Notes: generated by a model not told the origin, from the sequence alone. A stretch of DNA of 64,000 nt from Ixodes scapularis (GCF_016920785.2 NW_024609846.1:79307816-79371815), one strand, 5' to 3'. Shown: positions 51,601 through 64,000, numbered from the stretch's first letter. Program-made: numbers and translations.

Positions 51601-53179
51601 ATCCTTTAAATTACGCCCTCCCCTAATATTGTTCGGATACAGGTGCTTGGTTCGGACGTGGGCAGTAAATCAGTTTCAGTTTGGGCAAAGTTGCTAGGAA
51701 AGTGTACATGAATCAGTTGTAACATTGTGAAATTAGAATAGTATGTTATGTGAATGGCCTAATTGTGAAATCATCTATGACAGCATTTTGGTATCCTTTT
51801 TTTTTTGTATTCACATTGATACAATGTTCTAGGTAGGTTTTCTTTCCTGTTGCCAAAGCAAACATTTATAAGATATTAAAAATAAAAAAATATATATCAT
51901 AGATTTGCAGTACTTTGAGTGTAGTAATTACATTCTCTACAGTTTGTAGTGTTATGGAAATTGCTGTATGGTACAAACAAGAATGGCACCTTAAAGCTCC
52001 AAGCGTCAGCAGATAATTGTGAAAAGAAAAAAGAAAAGCCCCATTGCACCAAACTATTTTGTAGAACCACAGTAGTCAAAAAGCGAACATTTTGTAGAAC
52101 CACAGACCTTAAGTTTTATTTATTTATTGTACATACCCTCAAGCACCAAAGTATTGTAAAGAGGAGGGGTAAAGCAAAACAATAAAAAAAAAAAAATAAT
52201 AATTGTGGCAAGAAATAAAAAAATAACGTTAAAAATTCACTGTGATTGGCAAAAGCCCAAAGTAGCATCTGCTACAAACAAAATAAACAAAAGCAAATGA
52301 CTCAAGTTGGCTCATCAAACAAAAATGTAAAGAGAGATTGGCAAAAAAAAAAAAAAATCAGTATATTTGCGATATCTGCTGGGAAGGTGGTTTCAGTCAT
52401 TTGATGTATGCGGGGAGAAATGGATAAAAAAGGTGTTTGTTTGGCAACGTGTTAATCCAACTTTATTCTGTGGTCCACACGGGAAGAGTAGTAGTTAGGC
52501 AATGTAAAGAAATGGTCTCGTAACGACTGATGACGATGCGCATGATGAAACAGGCAAAGTCGAAAAAACTTTCTATGCAATGACAAACAGGTTAACAACA
52601 AACTGGACTTGATTGATGATATGTTGGCTGTTCAATTTGTTTGAGCCACAAGTTCTTAAACTGAAAATTCTGAGTTTTCCATGGGTGCACGCATCAACGT
52701 AAAAGTCACCAGCGGGTATATATTAGTTCCACAACTTCTCTAAGGCCTTTTCTTAAAATTTAGATTTCGAATCATCTAATGTTTTTCTGTAAAGGGACAG
52801 CAAAGCGGATTTCTTTTTCCGTAAAGGCTTGTCTGCACATTTGCATCTGAGTGCTACTGAGAGTTGCAACCACTGGACTGTTTGCGACATGGGAACATTC
52901 TGGCGTCATTTATTAGGTGGCCCTTGAACATTTCCCATTTGCTTATAATTACTATCTATGAGCAGGGATTGCATATAACGTCAAAATTATTTCAAGCCCG
53001 AGGTGAAAAAGTGGTGCTTTCATTTATGTACTATTGGGTTAAAATCAGATGCGAAGACGGTGGTAGCGCGTGGCCGTCGAAACATGCAGTGCCCCCCGGA
53101 GGCCTCTGAAAACTGATAAAACTGCAGGGTCGACTGCACAAACATTTTCTTTTTTTTTTATCTCTTTTTTTTTTTTTTT
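48607..53179. other. Intergenic stretch, mostly unassigned
   Basis: Apart from the candidate promoter at 49.2-49.4 kb, poly(G) and poly(T) tracts and a TTTATTTATTTATTGTACAT motif (52113) that resembles a LINE tail, nothing recognised. Confidence 0.5.
49160..49430 (+). promoter_or_regulatory. CpG-rich patch, candidate promoter and first exon
   Basis: GTGACGTCGCTGTGACGTG (CRE-like sites) is followed by TTTCCAACATGGCGGAGG, a YY1-type promoter element that often lies at transcription starts. A short frame from ATG at 49386 (MTRHRGIHFSQHK) ends at AAAG|GTGAGC (49425), a strong donor. No downstream exon was recognised in the window, so this is a guess at the start of a + strand gene. Confidence 0.25.
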
Positions 53180-53275
53180 TTTTACACGAGCATATGAGCT
53201 TACGAGCACCAGCAAGATCGATGTGAGCACGGACGGCGGAAGGACAAGGCTAGACCCTAAGGAGCTTCGCCCCTA
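53180..53275. mobile_element. Right-end fragment of the tRNA-Ser TIR element family
   Basis: CACCAGCAAGATCGATGTGA, then GGCTAGACCCTAAGGAGCTT and CGCCCCTA, parallel to 11925-12003. The left part is missing; a poly(T) sits at the break. Confidence 0.8.
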
Positions 53276-53491
53276 GAAAGCTGATTTTGGATTTTATAGT
53301 GTTTCATTACCTTTGAATCTTCATATTTTATGTATAAAGATAATAAGTGCCGGTGTTGACCGCAAGATTAGTAAAATATACATTCGAAGACTGCCCAGAA
53401 ACCTAGAATGGCATATATTTGAGCCATTTTTCTCTGCGTGGTTCTTCAAAATGTGACGTCACCCGTCATCACATTTATGTTGAGAAGTGGG

Positions 53492-53729
53492 CCTTGTCAA
53501 CACCACCTAGACAGAAGGCCTCCGCATGGTTTCCTCTTCCTCTATGAAACGTCATCACAGTCGGATCGCGCTCGGTCGGCTATTAGACCCGAGCCCGACC
53601 TTCGACGCGCTGATTGGCCACGAGCCGCAGCCGAACACTGACGCAGCACTCGTGCCCAATCTCTCGCCTCGATCGATCTGACTATGATGACGCGTGTGGA
53701 GGCCTTCTGTCTAGGTGGTGTTGGCCTTG
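53492..53729. repeat. Inverted repeat, 34-bp arms
   Basis: CACCACCTAGACAGAAGGCC at 53501-53520 and its inverse at 53701-53720, arms 53492-53525 and 53696-53729 with few mismatches. Probably a MITE with ends not resolved. Confidence 0.75.
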
Positions 53730-53988
53730 CCGTTTCCTCTCCATCGCAGTGCCTGATACCTCAGTTATTAACAAAATATTTTTACTGCTACAAACAAGTG
53801 CTACACATCTATGGTAACATTCAAACACATTTTTCTCTTTATGTAGTTTGGGGCATCTTCACAGTTTGTGCACAATAATTTTTGTTCTCAATATTGTCCT
53901 ATCACAACCAAATTCTGCATGCATATACTCTAGAATATGTAGAATGCAACTACCCAGGTTTGGTTAGTATATATATATATATATATAT

Positions 53989-55046
53989 CAGTGTGTCGAA
54001 CCGAAAAAAAATACGGGTTCGGTTACGGTTCAGGTAAATTAATTTTGTTCCGGTTCAGTTCCGGTTCGATTAATTCGATCCGCAAACCGGTTCGGGGTGC
54101 TGAACCGGTTCGCCAACCGGTTTGGAAATTATAAATGACAAATTGCAACATCAAAATAAATTACAAATAAAACATCTGAAATCAGCACATACGAAACGGG
54201 ATACATCGTAGTGTAAGACTCGGGGATTTCTACCAGGAATGGTTTCTTTATGTGCACTCAAAGGTTACCTCACCGACGTTTACGCATTCGGACTTCATCT
54301 AATTGAGTCCGACGCAGTAGCTGTAAAATCCGCGACCTCCTTACAAACCCACTTACAAGTAGAACTCGCTAACTATCCCGCCACCTCGGCGTGTAAGCAA
54401 TTGAAGGAGCAGTGGGGAGAAAATACAGCTTTCTTTATTTGAACTAGCCTTGGGTAACTCAAAGTAGACCCTTAAAGAAGTTTTCATTAAACAAGATACG
54501 GAAGATGAAAAACACTTCACCGAACGCAACGCCAGAATGGCATAATAGGATAAATATTAAAATAGAAGAGTTCGCTGTCTCACAAATATGTTAGCTTCTA
54601 AGTGCCCATACGAAACCGGATGCATTGTGGTGCTAGCTTTCGTCAGCGGCCGCCACTCGCACAAAACAAACTACACCGCACTCCTGGACGTCTAAAGGGA
54701 TGCGGGAGAAGGTAACCGTTTGTCAAGATTCATGGATGCAGTGTTTGTCCAGATTCATTGATGCAGCGTTTATATTCCTAAGACTGAGTGGAGAAGAAAA
54801 ATATGTAAGCGAGGTGTGTGTCAGTTGACTGCTCCGTTAAAAAACAAATGGCATCGATAGCACATTCATTGTCAACAGCGCGTGGCCGAACCGTTTTGAC
54901 ATGAGCCGGTAACAGTTATTTTTTTTCCGGTTCAGTTCCGGTTCGGGTTCATCGCGATAACGATATAACGGTTCGGGTTCAGTTCCGGAAAAAATACCGG
55001 TTCGGTTCCGGTTTTCGGTTCGGTTCGGTTCCGGTTCGACACCCTG
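53989..55046. mobile_element. hAT-type element with CGGTTC-rich ends
   Basis: Ends CAGTGTGTCGAACCG and inverse of CAGGGTGTCGAACCG. Long stretches of GGTTCGGTTCCGG on both sides. Left flank is (AT)n, right flank is (CA)n, which hides any duplication. No transposase frame. Confidence 0.78.
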
Positions 55047-55129
55047 ACACACACACGCACGCACGCGTGCACGCACACACGCGCACACACACACACACAC
55101 ACACAAACAAACAAACAAACAAACAAACA
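55047..55129 (+). repeat. (CA)n/(CG)-(CAAA)n microsatellite
   Basis: ACACACGCACGCACG, ACACACACACAC and ACAAACAAACAA in series, lying exactly between two hAT-type elements. Confidence 0.9.
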
Positions 55130-56001
55130 AAGTATCTGAAATATGTATTTCAAATACTTTGTGTATTTTGTATTTAATTATAAATTGGTAATGTATTTGA
55201 CGTGTGTATTTAAATACTAAAACATGGGTATTTTAAATACAATTGTAATTAAATACAATTTTGTGGGCGAAAATACATCCCTAAAATTTATTGTCACTGT
55301 CCAGAGCAGGAAGAAAACTACGTTCTGCACCGAATGCAGTGTCTCTCAATCAAGCACAAGTGTTCAGTCACTTTGTGATTACGGCGCTTGTCTGGGGCAA
55401 GAATAGTGACGAAATCGACATTCACAGGCAGACTGGCAAAATAAGTGCCTGCGACAACTTGTGATGTTTTCCAGCCTGATTTCCATCCATGTTTTTTCCT
55501 GGAACATTCTAAATGCGCGGGTCGTCCAGATTTTCGTAACTGGTGCGAGTTGCAACAATAAAAAAATTCTCTAGCTTGTGCTGCGCGTCTTGGTCGTCTC
55601 GGTTCTTTGTTGGTCTATACCAAAATGTAATCGACAAAGAAAGCTGCTTGAAGCTCTGTACTTTTTTCACCTATTACGTCCAAGCTGATTACATTTTTTT
55701 TTTGTGATTATATTCATATTACGTTACTAGAGCCTCGCACACTAAGTCTCGAGTGTGCGATACAAAATTAAAATGAGATACCCAGAAAAACGGTGCAGGT
55801 GCCCTGAAGTCGCTGAATCAAATTTTGAGGAATGTATTTGGAAAAGAATTTGGAGGAGACCAAATACATTTGGTGGTATTTGTATCTTGTACTTAAATGC
55901 TTTTTTGGAAATGTAATTAGATTTGTCACTAAATACATTTTTAACGAAGTATTTTGTATTTGTATTTCGATACATATTTGCATGTATTTTGCCCATCCCT
56001 G
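55127..56001. mobile_element. Second copy of the CAGGGATGGGCA hAT-type element, left end lost
   Basis: Parallel to 33110-34949 without the Penelope insert. The left end is replaced by (CA)n and (CAAA)n repeats. The right end GCCCATCCCTG at 55991-56001 is followed by an (AT)n tract. Confidence 0.8.
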
Positions 56002-57392
56002 ATATATATATATATATATATATATATTTGTGAAGTTTAAGGAACTTTTGTTAGCCCTTTGAAAAGGTGTTTTTACAATTTTCAATTATTTTGAAATAAA
56101 ATAGGTCTTGCACACATTATTTTTGTTTTTCATTGCACTCAGTGGTTTAAATTAAGTGAATTAGTTTATTTCACTTGGCTGTTTTAGACATCTTGCCATG
56201 CCCCATGTTTGCGCAAGAAAACATTGTTTTTTCTGCATGTGCATTATATATAGAACAAAAGAAAAAAAGCAAGCTATATCAAAACTAATATCAGATTATA
56301 AAGGAGATTAAGCAGTATAAGCTGCAAAAACTTTAATTTAATCATCAATATTTTGTTTTTAAATTTTCCCTGGTGCATGTCCTTTTAGTATAGGTAGGTA
56401 TCTCTGGAAAGCTCAGAATGAGCTCTTTCTATCATTATACATTTGTATTGTATCTTGAAGAGAGAGAGAGGGAGAGTGTGTCACATGCATTTAAATTTAC
56501 TGTAAAAATTGTGCAAAAAAAAACAAAAAAAAACTTGTTGCTTTTTTTTTTTTTGGCATGGTATTGTAGTGGTTTATCAGAGAATAGTACTAAGAATCAT
56601 TATATTCTGTTTATATAGATCCTATTAAGGCTTGAAACTTGCCATGTTCCATCTCGAATGTCAGTATTGTAGATCACATGCAAAAACGGACACCCAAAAA
56701 TTAACATCTTGTACATATTTATTCAATACCTGCCATATGTTTCTTTTTAAGCTTAACATATCTCTTTTAAAATGTTGTGAAAGCCACACTAATCCGGTTT
56801 GTGCAGGCGAGTTATGCGGCAAGGGGGACACAGTATAGGGGGCTAATTGTAACGATCAGTCAGATGGCTAACTAAAATGTCTTAATTGAGGTTTTAATTA
56901 CTGAAAATAAACATATGATTCTAATTAGAAACTTGCTGGACATCTTTTAAAAACCACTAAATCAGTCAACATTAAAAAGATTTGGAGCATGTAGGGAAGC
57001 ACGATGGATAGCTAGAGTTACCACTCTGATGCAGCAGGAGCAAGGCCACCACAGCAATAATGCGCCCGCTCGGTTTTTCTGTCCCTTTTATCATCCACGT
57101 TTTCTCACCCCAGCCTTGTGTCTGTTGCACCAGCGGTAACTTTTGTGCACTACTGCGTTTCCCATGCGCTTAGTCTTTCTAAAAATGACTGATTTAGTTG
57201 TTTTTGATGACGCTAAGCAAGTTTCTCATCAGAACCAAATGTCTATTTTCACTAATAAAAAGTTAATTAAAAAAATGTAATTATTCTTCAACATATTGTG
57301 ATGATTAGCCCCCTTATGTCCCCCTGGCCGTATAACTTGCCTGCACAAACCGCATCAGTGCATCTTTCACAGCTTTTTTTAAACAATTCTGT

Positions 57393-58050
57393 TTAAAGGG
57401 CCCATGAAACGATTTTTGGGTTGGGATAAATCATTTTAGATTGGGATTTTACTAATAGCACATCGTTCAGTGAACCAAAAGAAAAAAAGTGAAAAGTCAA
57501 AAGCGTGACTTTCAGTGCGAAAATTTGAAAACAGAGCGGACTATTTCGTACCTCCTCCCCTTCGCAACCTCTCTGCCTTTTCTTTGTGATACATCCGCGG
57601 TCCCAAAAGCGCGTCGTCGGGTCCAAACTGACGTCACACGCAACCGGACCTCACTTATTCCCTTCACCCCTAAGCTGACATTGTGGTGGAAGCTACGCGC
57701 TTGCCGGACCAATCAGCCGCCTCCCTTTCATCACCTGACTTCAATCTCTGCAGCCACATTTGCCACGCTCACGTGGCAAGTGTGGCTGGCCCAACGAGCA
57801 CACAGCTTCGACAGCACTGTCAGCTTCGGAATGAACGGGGTGGGGAAAGCAACTTTTGTCTGAATTTTGAGTGACGGGCTAATCTTCTAGGGGGAGAATG
57901 GATGTGTCCGGATTACACAAACGAGGGTGCGAGCAAGAGGGGGCTCCCCCTTTTCGTCTTCTTTAACTGTTTGGTGGAATGCGCGATTTATGAGTTGAGG
58001 AGGAAAGCTGAACAGGAAAAAGTTGGAAAAGCGTTTCATGACCCCTTTAA
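57393..58050. mobile_element. TTAA-flanked MITE Q1, 658 bp
   Basis: Ends TTAAAGGGCCCATGAAACG and inverse CGTTTCATGACCCCTTTAA. Same family as 17159-17808. Its right TTAA (58047-58050) is also the left TTAA of the following element. Confidence 0.85.
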
Positions 58051-58413
58051 GGGACCATGAAATTATTTTTTTTACTTTTGCCAAATAACTTCTACATTAG
58101 ACCTTCAATGTTCACTGAACAATGAACAGGCATCCGTTTTTGTATCGGTCTATTAACTGCTACACGAAAATGATTGAAATATTGAGTTTTTCTTCCTCTC
58201 CAACTTGCCACAAAACAAGCCGCGCGGTAATTTTGACGATCGTGACGTGTTTTGGCACCGGCACCGGAAATTCTCTCAGCACTAGGAGAATGGGAGCGTT
58301 AGCAGTGAGCTGGCGGTGCGCAGGTAGGTTTTACCATAAGGTTTTACTGCGCTAATGGCGCCGATGCCACCGACATATTTTCTGAATCGGTACCTCTTAT
58401 CACCGCGATAGCC

Positions 58414-58689
58414 ATGGACACATCGCAGCTGAATGAAATTCAATTAGATATGTTGCGCTTCAGCGACAGCAATGAACTGGCCCCATGCGCCGATACGTCT
58501 TTTAGAGAGTGCAGCAAGTCTTTCGACGAAGACTCCGGCAGTTCTTCGTTGGAATCGGACAACGATGTGTGGCGACTCCAACGTACGGAATGTTCCCAGC
58601 AGACGCGGATGACCTTAGACCTGGGGTTTCTCAAACCGATGAGCCTGTACCAAGTGCTCCGACGTGGTTCCTCGAGTGGCAGGCAGTGA
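58414..58689 (+). CDS. Acidic short open frame in element Q2
   Basis: Begins MDTSQLNEIQLDMLRF after GCC-ATGG, a good start context. Acidic and Ser-rich (DEDSGSSSLESDND). Such acidic N-termini occur in piggyBac-type transposases, which would fit the TTAA ends, but no catalytic region is seen. Function not assigned. Confidence 0.35.
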   Translation: MDTSQLNEIQLDMLRFSDSNELAPCADTSFRECSKSFDEDSGSSSLESDNDVWRLQRTECSQQTRMTLDLGFLKPMSLYQVLRRGSSSGRQ

Positions 58690-58771
58690 AACTACAGCCA
58701 TTTTTTTTTTTTGGAGCGCAGCTCTTAAGGGCCTGTTTCCGGCTTGAGCGGCGTCGCCATTGCCGTAACCG

Positions 58772-58976
58772 CGAGGTCACATGACCTCCCAAGGTCACGT
58801 GACCCCTCGAGGTCACAGATTCTCCTGAAGTCATGTGATTCCCCCTGAGGTCGCGTGACCCCGCTGAGGCCACATGACCCGCCCTGAGGTCACGTGACCC
58901 CCCCCCATCCCCCTCCCCGAGGTCACGCGACCCCCAAAGGTCACGTGACCCCCCTGAGGTCACGTGACCTTAAGAA
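58772..58976. repeat. Minisatellite of GGTCACGTGACC palindromes
   Basis: About ten units of 18-22 bp, each built around GGTCACGTGACC or a one- or two-base variant, with C-rich spacers. At least four copies have the exact GTCACGTGAC core. Confidence 0.9.
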
Positions 58977-61688
58977 GTCACCTATCCCTCAGTACGCTTC
59001 CATCCTCGTCCTCAAGAGCTGCGCTCTAATTCGGCGTTACAGGGAATTGTAAACGACTTTCATTTTTTAAGCTCTAGACTGCACAAACTGTAATTTGGGC
59101 ACTTACAAGTGCGTTAGCTACGACTACATCTGGTGTGGCCGGAGCGACTAGAACAACTGCTCTGCGCTGCACGTACACACTCCTGTAACCACTTCAACAA
59201 GTGCAGCAGGTCGTCAGCACGACGGCCGCTTCTCCGCTGCCGTCAGCCGTTTCCACGGTATCTCTAAAAAGGAGGGGACACGCTGCCACTGAAAACGCAC
59301 AGGGTTTTCTATGGACTCAAGCTTTATCGACTTTTATTTTGTCAGGATAGGCTCGCAGTGCAGAGTGGATGAAAAAAAGAAGAAAAAGATGCAAAACACG
59401 TTGTCTTGGACGATCACGATTTTACTGATAGTACAAATCTCAACACATGCCTTTTTTATGATGGCAAAAGAATGTAATCTTAGCAGAGATATAGCAACAT
59501 AGAAATATGATTTCGTGATCACAGAGACGTTGCGAGCGTTCAGGAATGCTAACACTAATAACTTTTCTCAGGTGATGAAAATGCATCCAAATTCGCATCC
59601 TTCATATATGCCTTTCAATACACTATGCACCAGTAATACCTTGAACTTGAGCAAACACATGGAATGTACGAAATAAGAAATCTGGTCAATGTTCGAGGAC
59701 ACAAATGCTAAGAAAGCATCGCTGTAGTCTAAGTAAAAGAACACGACGGCACAAACATTTCTGCTGTGCCACAACATTGCCGCATGAGCACATGGATCTT
59801 CCCATCCATTGACCCCCACTCCATTCCAATTCCGTTCTGGGAGTTAGAGTTTTCGATGATTCAATTACTTTCAACTCCTGGGATTGGGGGGCACTGGGCC
59901 CATTCCCACTCCTGGAATGCCTGAATCGTTCCATTCCATTCCTCTACTTCCTAAACATAAAAATTGGCACTTGACAGATACGCTGTGCAATGTTTCCGGC
60001 ATAAGCAGCATAAAGCTGACATTGTCAAACGCATAGACAATTGCAAAAAAATGCTAAATGCCTCAAAAAAGCACTGATCTTGGTGCTGGATTGCCTGGGG
60101 TGACTCGAAGCGTCTGCAGCAATCCATTGCAAGGTGAAACGAAACGTGCAGAGACTAAAGTCAAAGGAATTGAGCGGGCATCCACCACCTTGGTTGTAAC
60201 CCTAACCCACTTGAATGTAAAACATATAACACAGAAAACAAGCATCGAAACAAAGACCAATTAAAAGGCAGACTTGCACGTAAAAATGCAGTATAAAAAA
60301 AACAAGCGTTGAGGCAAAGCGCAAGAGGACAAGTGAGGAGTGAATCTCGCTTTGTTTTAATGCCGAAGCAAACCCAGATTTCGCGCTTCAAAGGAGTGCG
60401 CGCAAAGGAACGTGGCAGGCAGCAGGGTTGGCCCCCTGCTAAACAACGCTCCTCGAGCTGTAAGAAAACAATAACTGATCATCCTTCTGCGGCGGCGTGC
60501 GGGTCAACGAGTTATCAGAGCTCTGCGAGTTATGAGCCGCCCCCCGCTCCCAGATCTCAGTCTGTGCGCGCGCCTGCATTCTCCATGCCGTAGAAAAAAA
60601 AAAAAAAGAAAGACAAGAGGGACGATGAGGAGCCCTGCATGGCTGTTTCTTTCTTTGCCGCTTCCTTCGTTTCTTTTGCTTGGTTTCTTGTTTCGCTCTC
60701 GTGTAACACCAGTGAAGCCAGTCGTCTGCACGTCTGTGAAAGGCACCACTGCCACCCATCTCTCTCTCTCCCCCTCCCCCCTCCCCCCTTTGGTCTTTGC
60801 TCGGACGCTTGTTTTTTTGCATTGCTAGCAGTTTCCCGCACATTTTTTTCTGAGCAACTGACTCGCTGACTGGCTCCGTTTAGCTGAACATAACCCCCCC
60901 CCCCCCCCCCCCCCTCCACGAAAAAAAAAAAGAAAAGAATTGGGCCCATTTTATTTCCATTTCATTACGTAGCAAAAAGCATCTAATTCCATTCCCATTC
61001 CATTCCCCTCAACGTTGCCGTCATTCCATCACTCCCATTCCATTCCGGTGTCGCCAAAATGTTGAATGATTCCGGAATCATTCCAACTCTGGAGTGGCAA
61101 CTCCGCAACACTGTTCCCATCTAGGATGTGCTGGGTTATCATCGCGACACACGACGAGAATTCAGTCAAAAATAGCGATGTATGCGGGAAAATGAGCTTA
61201 CACCACACCGAACACGTCAACGATCACCGCCGACGCCGTGCTTTTCAGCAGATAGCAGGAACTGCAAAGCAGCGCATGCACAGTCTTATCTTTCTCTTGC
61301 TTCATTTACCACACGATAGATGGCGCATAGCTCCGAGCATTATAAAATATGTCAATTTTCGTTACATCGCTAATTATTCTACAAAATGTGGATCAGAAGA
61401 TTCTTTAACAAAAGTTTTGAAACATTCTCCGGCTATTTATTGTTTATGATCATGGTGCTGGTGAGGTAGGCTCTTACCCAATAGGCAACGTGGATTTAGC
61501 TGACTTGCTTTGGCACCGCGCATGCATCGCAGTGAAAAGGCAAAGGGTCCGCTTTCCTTTTAAAAATTCTATAGTGAAAAAAATTAAAAAATTGGATCTC
61601 TATTTTTGTGTTTTGGTTTTGTTTTCACACCTTTTACGAAGTGCAGTGGATGAAATTTGATTTCAAAATCGTTTCATGATCCCTTTAA

Positions 61689-63805
61689 GCTTAAAGAGAA
61701 ACGCCCTGTACATGAAGGGCATAATACTCAATGATGAAAGTGCTGCGCCATTTGTGCTACATTGCACCATGAATGAAAGTCTGCTATATCTTGTGCCAAA
61801 GCACCATTTTTTCCCAAAAATTGCACCACAGCTGCGCTGAGGCAGCCTTAAAGAAAGCTCAAAATTAAATTTTTTTTATTATTGGTCAATTTCATTATTC
61901 AAAGAAATTGAAGGAAACCAAAATGGTACTGTGTTTTACAGCGTCTGCCCAACCCGCCGCATTGTTTGTTTCATGTTAAATCAGAGTACAGTCGAAGGCT
62001 CAAACACATACTATCAGAAAGTACTCGCTGCGCTTATGGTTGACTTAGCCGATAGCCGATGAAAGAGCATGCACAAATAGATGACGAATGCCATGATGTC
62101 GCACCTTTGACGCGACATCATGGTTTGATTTGTACCATTGGCTTATAGCGTTGCCTGTGTTTTGACCTAAGATAAAACGAAGTATAGAGGTTGCCTGTCA
62201 ATTGTGCTGGCCCCGTCTTCGGCTGAATTTTCAGACGCAGGAGCTAAAAATTGCGAGAAAAATGTGCAAAATAATGGAACAGCGAGTACTGTAACAAGAC
62301 AGAACCAGGGTCATTTGCTCCTGTTGATACCACTTGATTATCGTATCTGCCACATGCCTCCACGCCATGAGTACAGTTTACCGTGGCACTGGTACCGATC
62401 ATGTTAACATTCACAGTCTTACACCAGCGTGCATGCTTCGAGCTTCACTGCTTTGTACCAAAGTGCGAGGAGCAGCGGCTGATGTGGAGAGCGCTTGGGT
62501 TAGCACGATTGGCTTGAAAATCATGCTTAGTACTATTACAGATTGACCTTGTTTGTTATTGACTGTAGGTTGATCTCTAATTTTGTTTGAATAAATACTT
62601 TAGTCAAGTTAGTTCCCGTGCAGTCGTCAATCGTAAGGGCAGCAAACTTTGACTCAATTCTGGTTCAAACGCCGGCTAAAGCGCAATGTCGCTTTTAAAG
62701 CTCCAATGTAGCTTTTCATAATATTTGCTGGTTGTTGTTTTTGCAGTTTATAAAAATTATAATCTTGAGTTCAGTGTTTATAAACTTCGTGAAAAAGGTG
62801 GTTTATAGACATTTTAGCAGATATGCTTATTTTTGCAGGAATTATATTTACAGGCTAATTTAACTATTCGCTGTAAAAGAGAAGAAGAGAGGAGCCTTAT
62901 CTTAACTGAAGTCTTGTGCTAGGCTTTATTTTTCTACACATCTTAAATACTCATTTTAAATTGAACCTACTCTGACCTGAGCCTAATTTCTAAAGAAGCT
63001 TATGTGTTTTTTGCATCATAGCACTGTTCTTACTACAAAAAGAATAAGTAATATGCTTTAGTATCAAAAGTAACTCTCAATCATTATCAGATATGAACTC
63101 ATTAGCGATGCAATCACATTTTCATGTTGAAGTGACCTGCTAACAGATGTTGGCACCTGCTCCAAAAATGTCAGTCGCTGCTCCAAACCAATATTTTTTT
63201 CTGCTACAAATCCTGCTACAAAAGGTGTAATGCCACTACCTTCACTGTACTGACCAGAAGGCACCTGTGTTATGATGCACTAATGAATGCACATCTGAGG
63301 AGATTCAGCTAGCATAATGCTTGTGCATCTTGGTTTTGCATCTTGTGTTTTCACCAAGTTACCCTTACAAAAAACATATTCAACAAAATATGTTCTGTGT
63401 TAAACCCGAAAGAAATGTGCAATCCTGTTGACTTAGTCCTCTTTTAAACATACAGAAACTTGAGCAGAAAAGGAAACACAAGCAGTGTGCAAGCAAGCAA
63501 ACACTACAGGGCAGCAGCTAAAAAAAGCACATCACTGCAATACTATCTAGGAGAGGTGTCAGCTTGCAGATAACCTTGGAGCGCCTGTGTATTATGAATG
63601 AAGAGGCAGCTGGCAAGAAGAGCAGGGGACAACGAGTGTGTTCCGTTGTTGCATATCCCATCCCCAAGAAGCCTGCAACCTTGTTTTGTGGTTGGGATTG
63701 TCTGCCAAGTAGCACATGGGTTATTCCATGCCAAAGGAGATGCAGCAATTTTCTCATGTCTGTGATATGTACAAAAAAATTAATGTAGATAAAGAAACCT
63801 TTAAA

Positions 63806-63808
<3 letters not shown>
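61689..63808. other. Intergenic stretch, nothing recognised except a hairpin
   Basis: AT-rich, no long frame, no inverted repeat ends found by eye besides 62091-62123. Confidence 0.5.
62091..62123. repeat. Short perfect hairpin
   Basis: CCATGATGTCGC, 9-base loop, GCGACATCATGG. No T run follows. Confidence 0.8.
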
Positions 63809-63878
<70 letters not shown>

Positions 63879-63903
63879 TTTTTTTTTTTTTTTTTTTTTT
63901 TTT
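63809..63903 (+). repeat. (AT)n microsatellite and poly(T)
   Basis: About 32 AT units followed by a run of about 29 T. Confidence 0.95.
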
Positions 63904-64000
63904 GTGAACAAATTAGATTTTTGATGATATTATGCCTTGAACTTCTGGAATTTGCATAAAACTTGTCTAATTAAGAAAAAACATTTTGAAGAAACGATTG

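Larger units (their letters stand above)
58047..61688. mobile_element. TTAA-flanked element Q2, 3.6 kb
   Basis: Left TTAAGGGACCATGAAATTAT and right (inverse) TTAAAGGGATCATGAAACG. Contains a Ser/Asp-rich open frame (58414-58689), a GGTCACGTGACC minisatellite, and a block of GGAATG/ATTCC repeats (59815-61120). Could be a piggyBac-like carrier with other insertions inside. Confidence 0.65.

Noticed and set aside
52090..52700. LINE 3' end fragment
   Set aside because: Only the TTTATTTATTTATTGTACA tail-like motif is present; no coding remnant could be read.
60439..60949. Frames with poly-Gly and poly-Phe
   Set aside because: Made by poly(C) and poly(T) tracts.

Overview
The window is nuclear genomic DNA from an animal, most likely a hard tick (Ixodida). 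The evidence is one spliced metazoan gene with long introns, a tRNA-derived SINE that looks like the tick Ruka type, CR1-like and other non-LTR retrotransposons, a Penelope-like fragment, and a very dense load of small inverted-repeat (MITE-like) elements. The genus cannot be read from the sequence.

Gene layer: the + strand carries the last 17 exons of one gene, a P5B-type P-type ATPase of the ATP13A2/ATP13A3 family (lysosomal or endosomal polyamine exporters). Exons start at 1 and end with the stop codon at 39311. All 16 introns have GT-AG ends and the reading phase is kept across every junction, giving 836 residues with all catalytic landmarks (PPALP, DKTGT, KGAPE, TGD, GDGAND). The N-terminal part lies upstream of the window. 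A long 3' UTR probably ends near 42180. No second protein-coding gene is certain; a CpG-rich patch at 49.2-49.5 kb could be the start of another + strand gene.

Repeat layer: the introns and the 22 kb downstream are mostly transposons. Intron 11 holds a nearly full-length CR1/L2-like LINE on the - strand (20400-25245) with intact endonuclease, reverse transcriptase and ORF1. Its ORF1 carries a 2A-type ribosome-skipping motif, an in-frame TGA separates ORF1 from an ORF2 that lacks an early ATG, and its 5' end carries a 309-bp tandem repeat that stops exactly at a splice-donor sequence. Intron 16 holds a hAT element and, further on, a nest: a Penelope-like GIY-YIG fragment inside a hAT-type element, inside a TTAA-flanked transposon, inside an older repeat. 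A second LINE (45.6-48.35 kb, - strand, 5'-truncated) lies between inverted copies of an unrelated repeat. Two pairs of TTAA elements sit back to back sharing one TTAA (15.4-17.8 kb and 57.4-61.7 kb). A TIR element at 11.3-12.0 kb contains a tRNA-Ser(AGA)-like sequence.

The most unusual system is the intronic LINE. The ATPase gene itself looks intact, conserved and ordinary in function.
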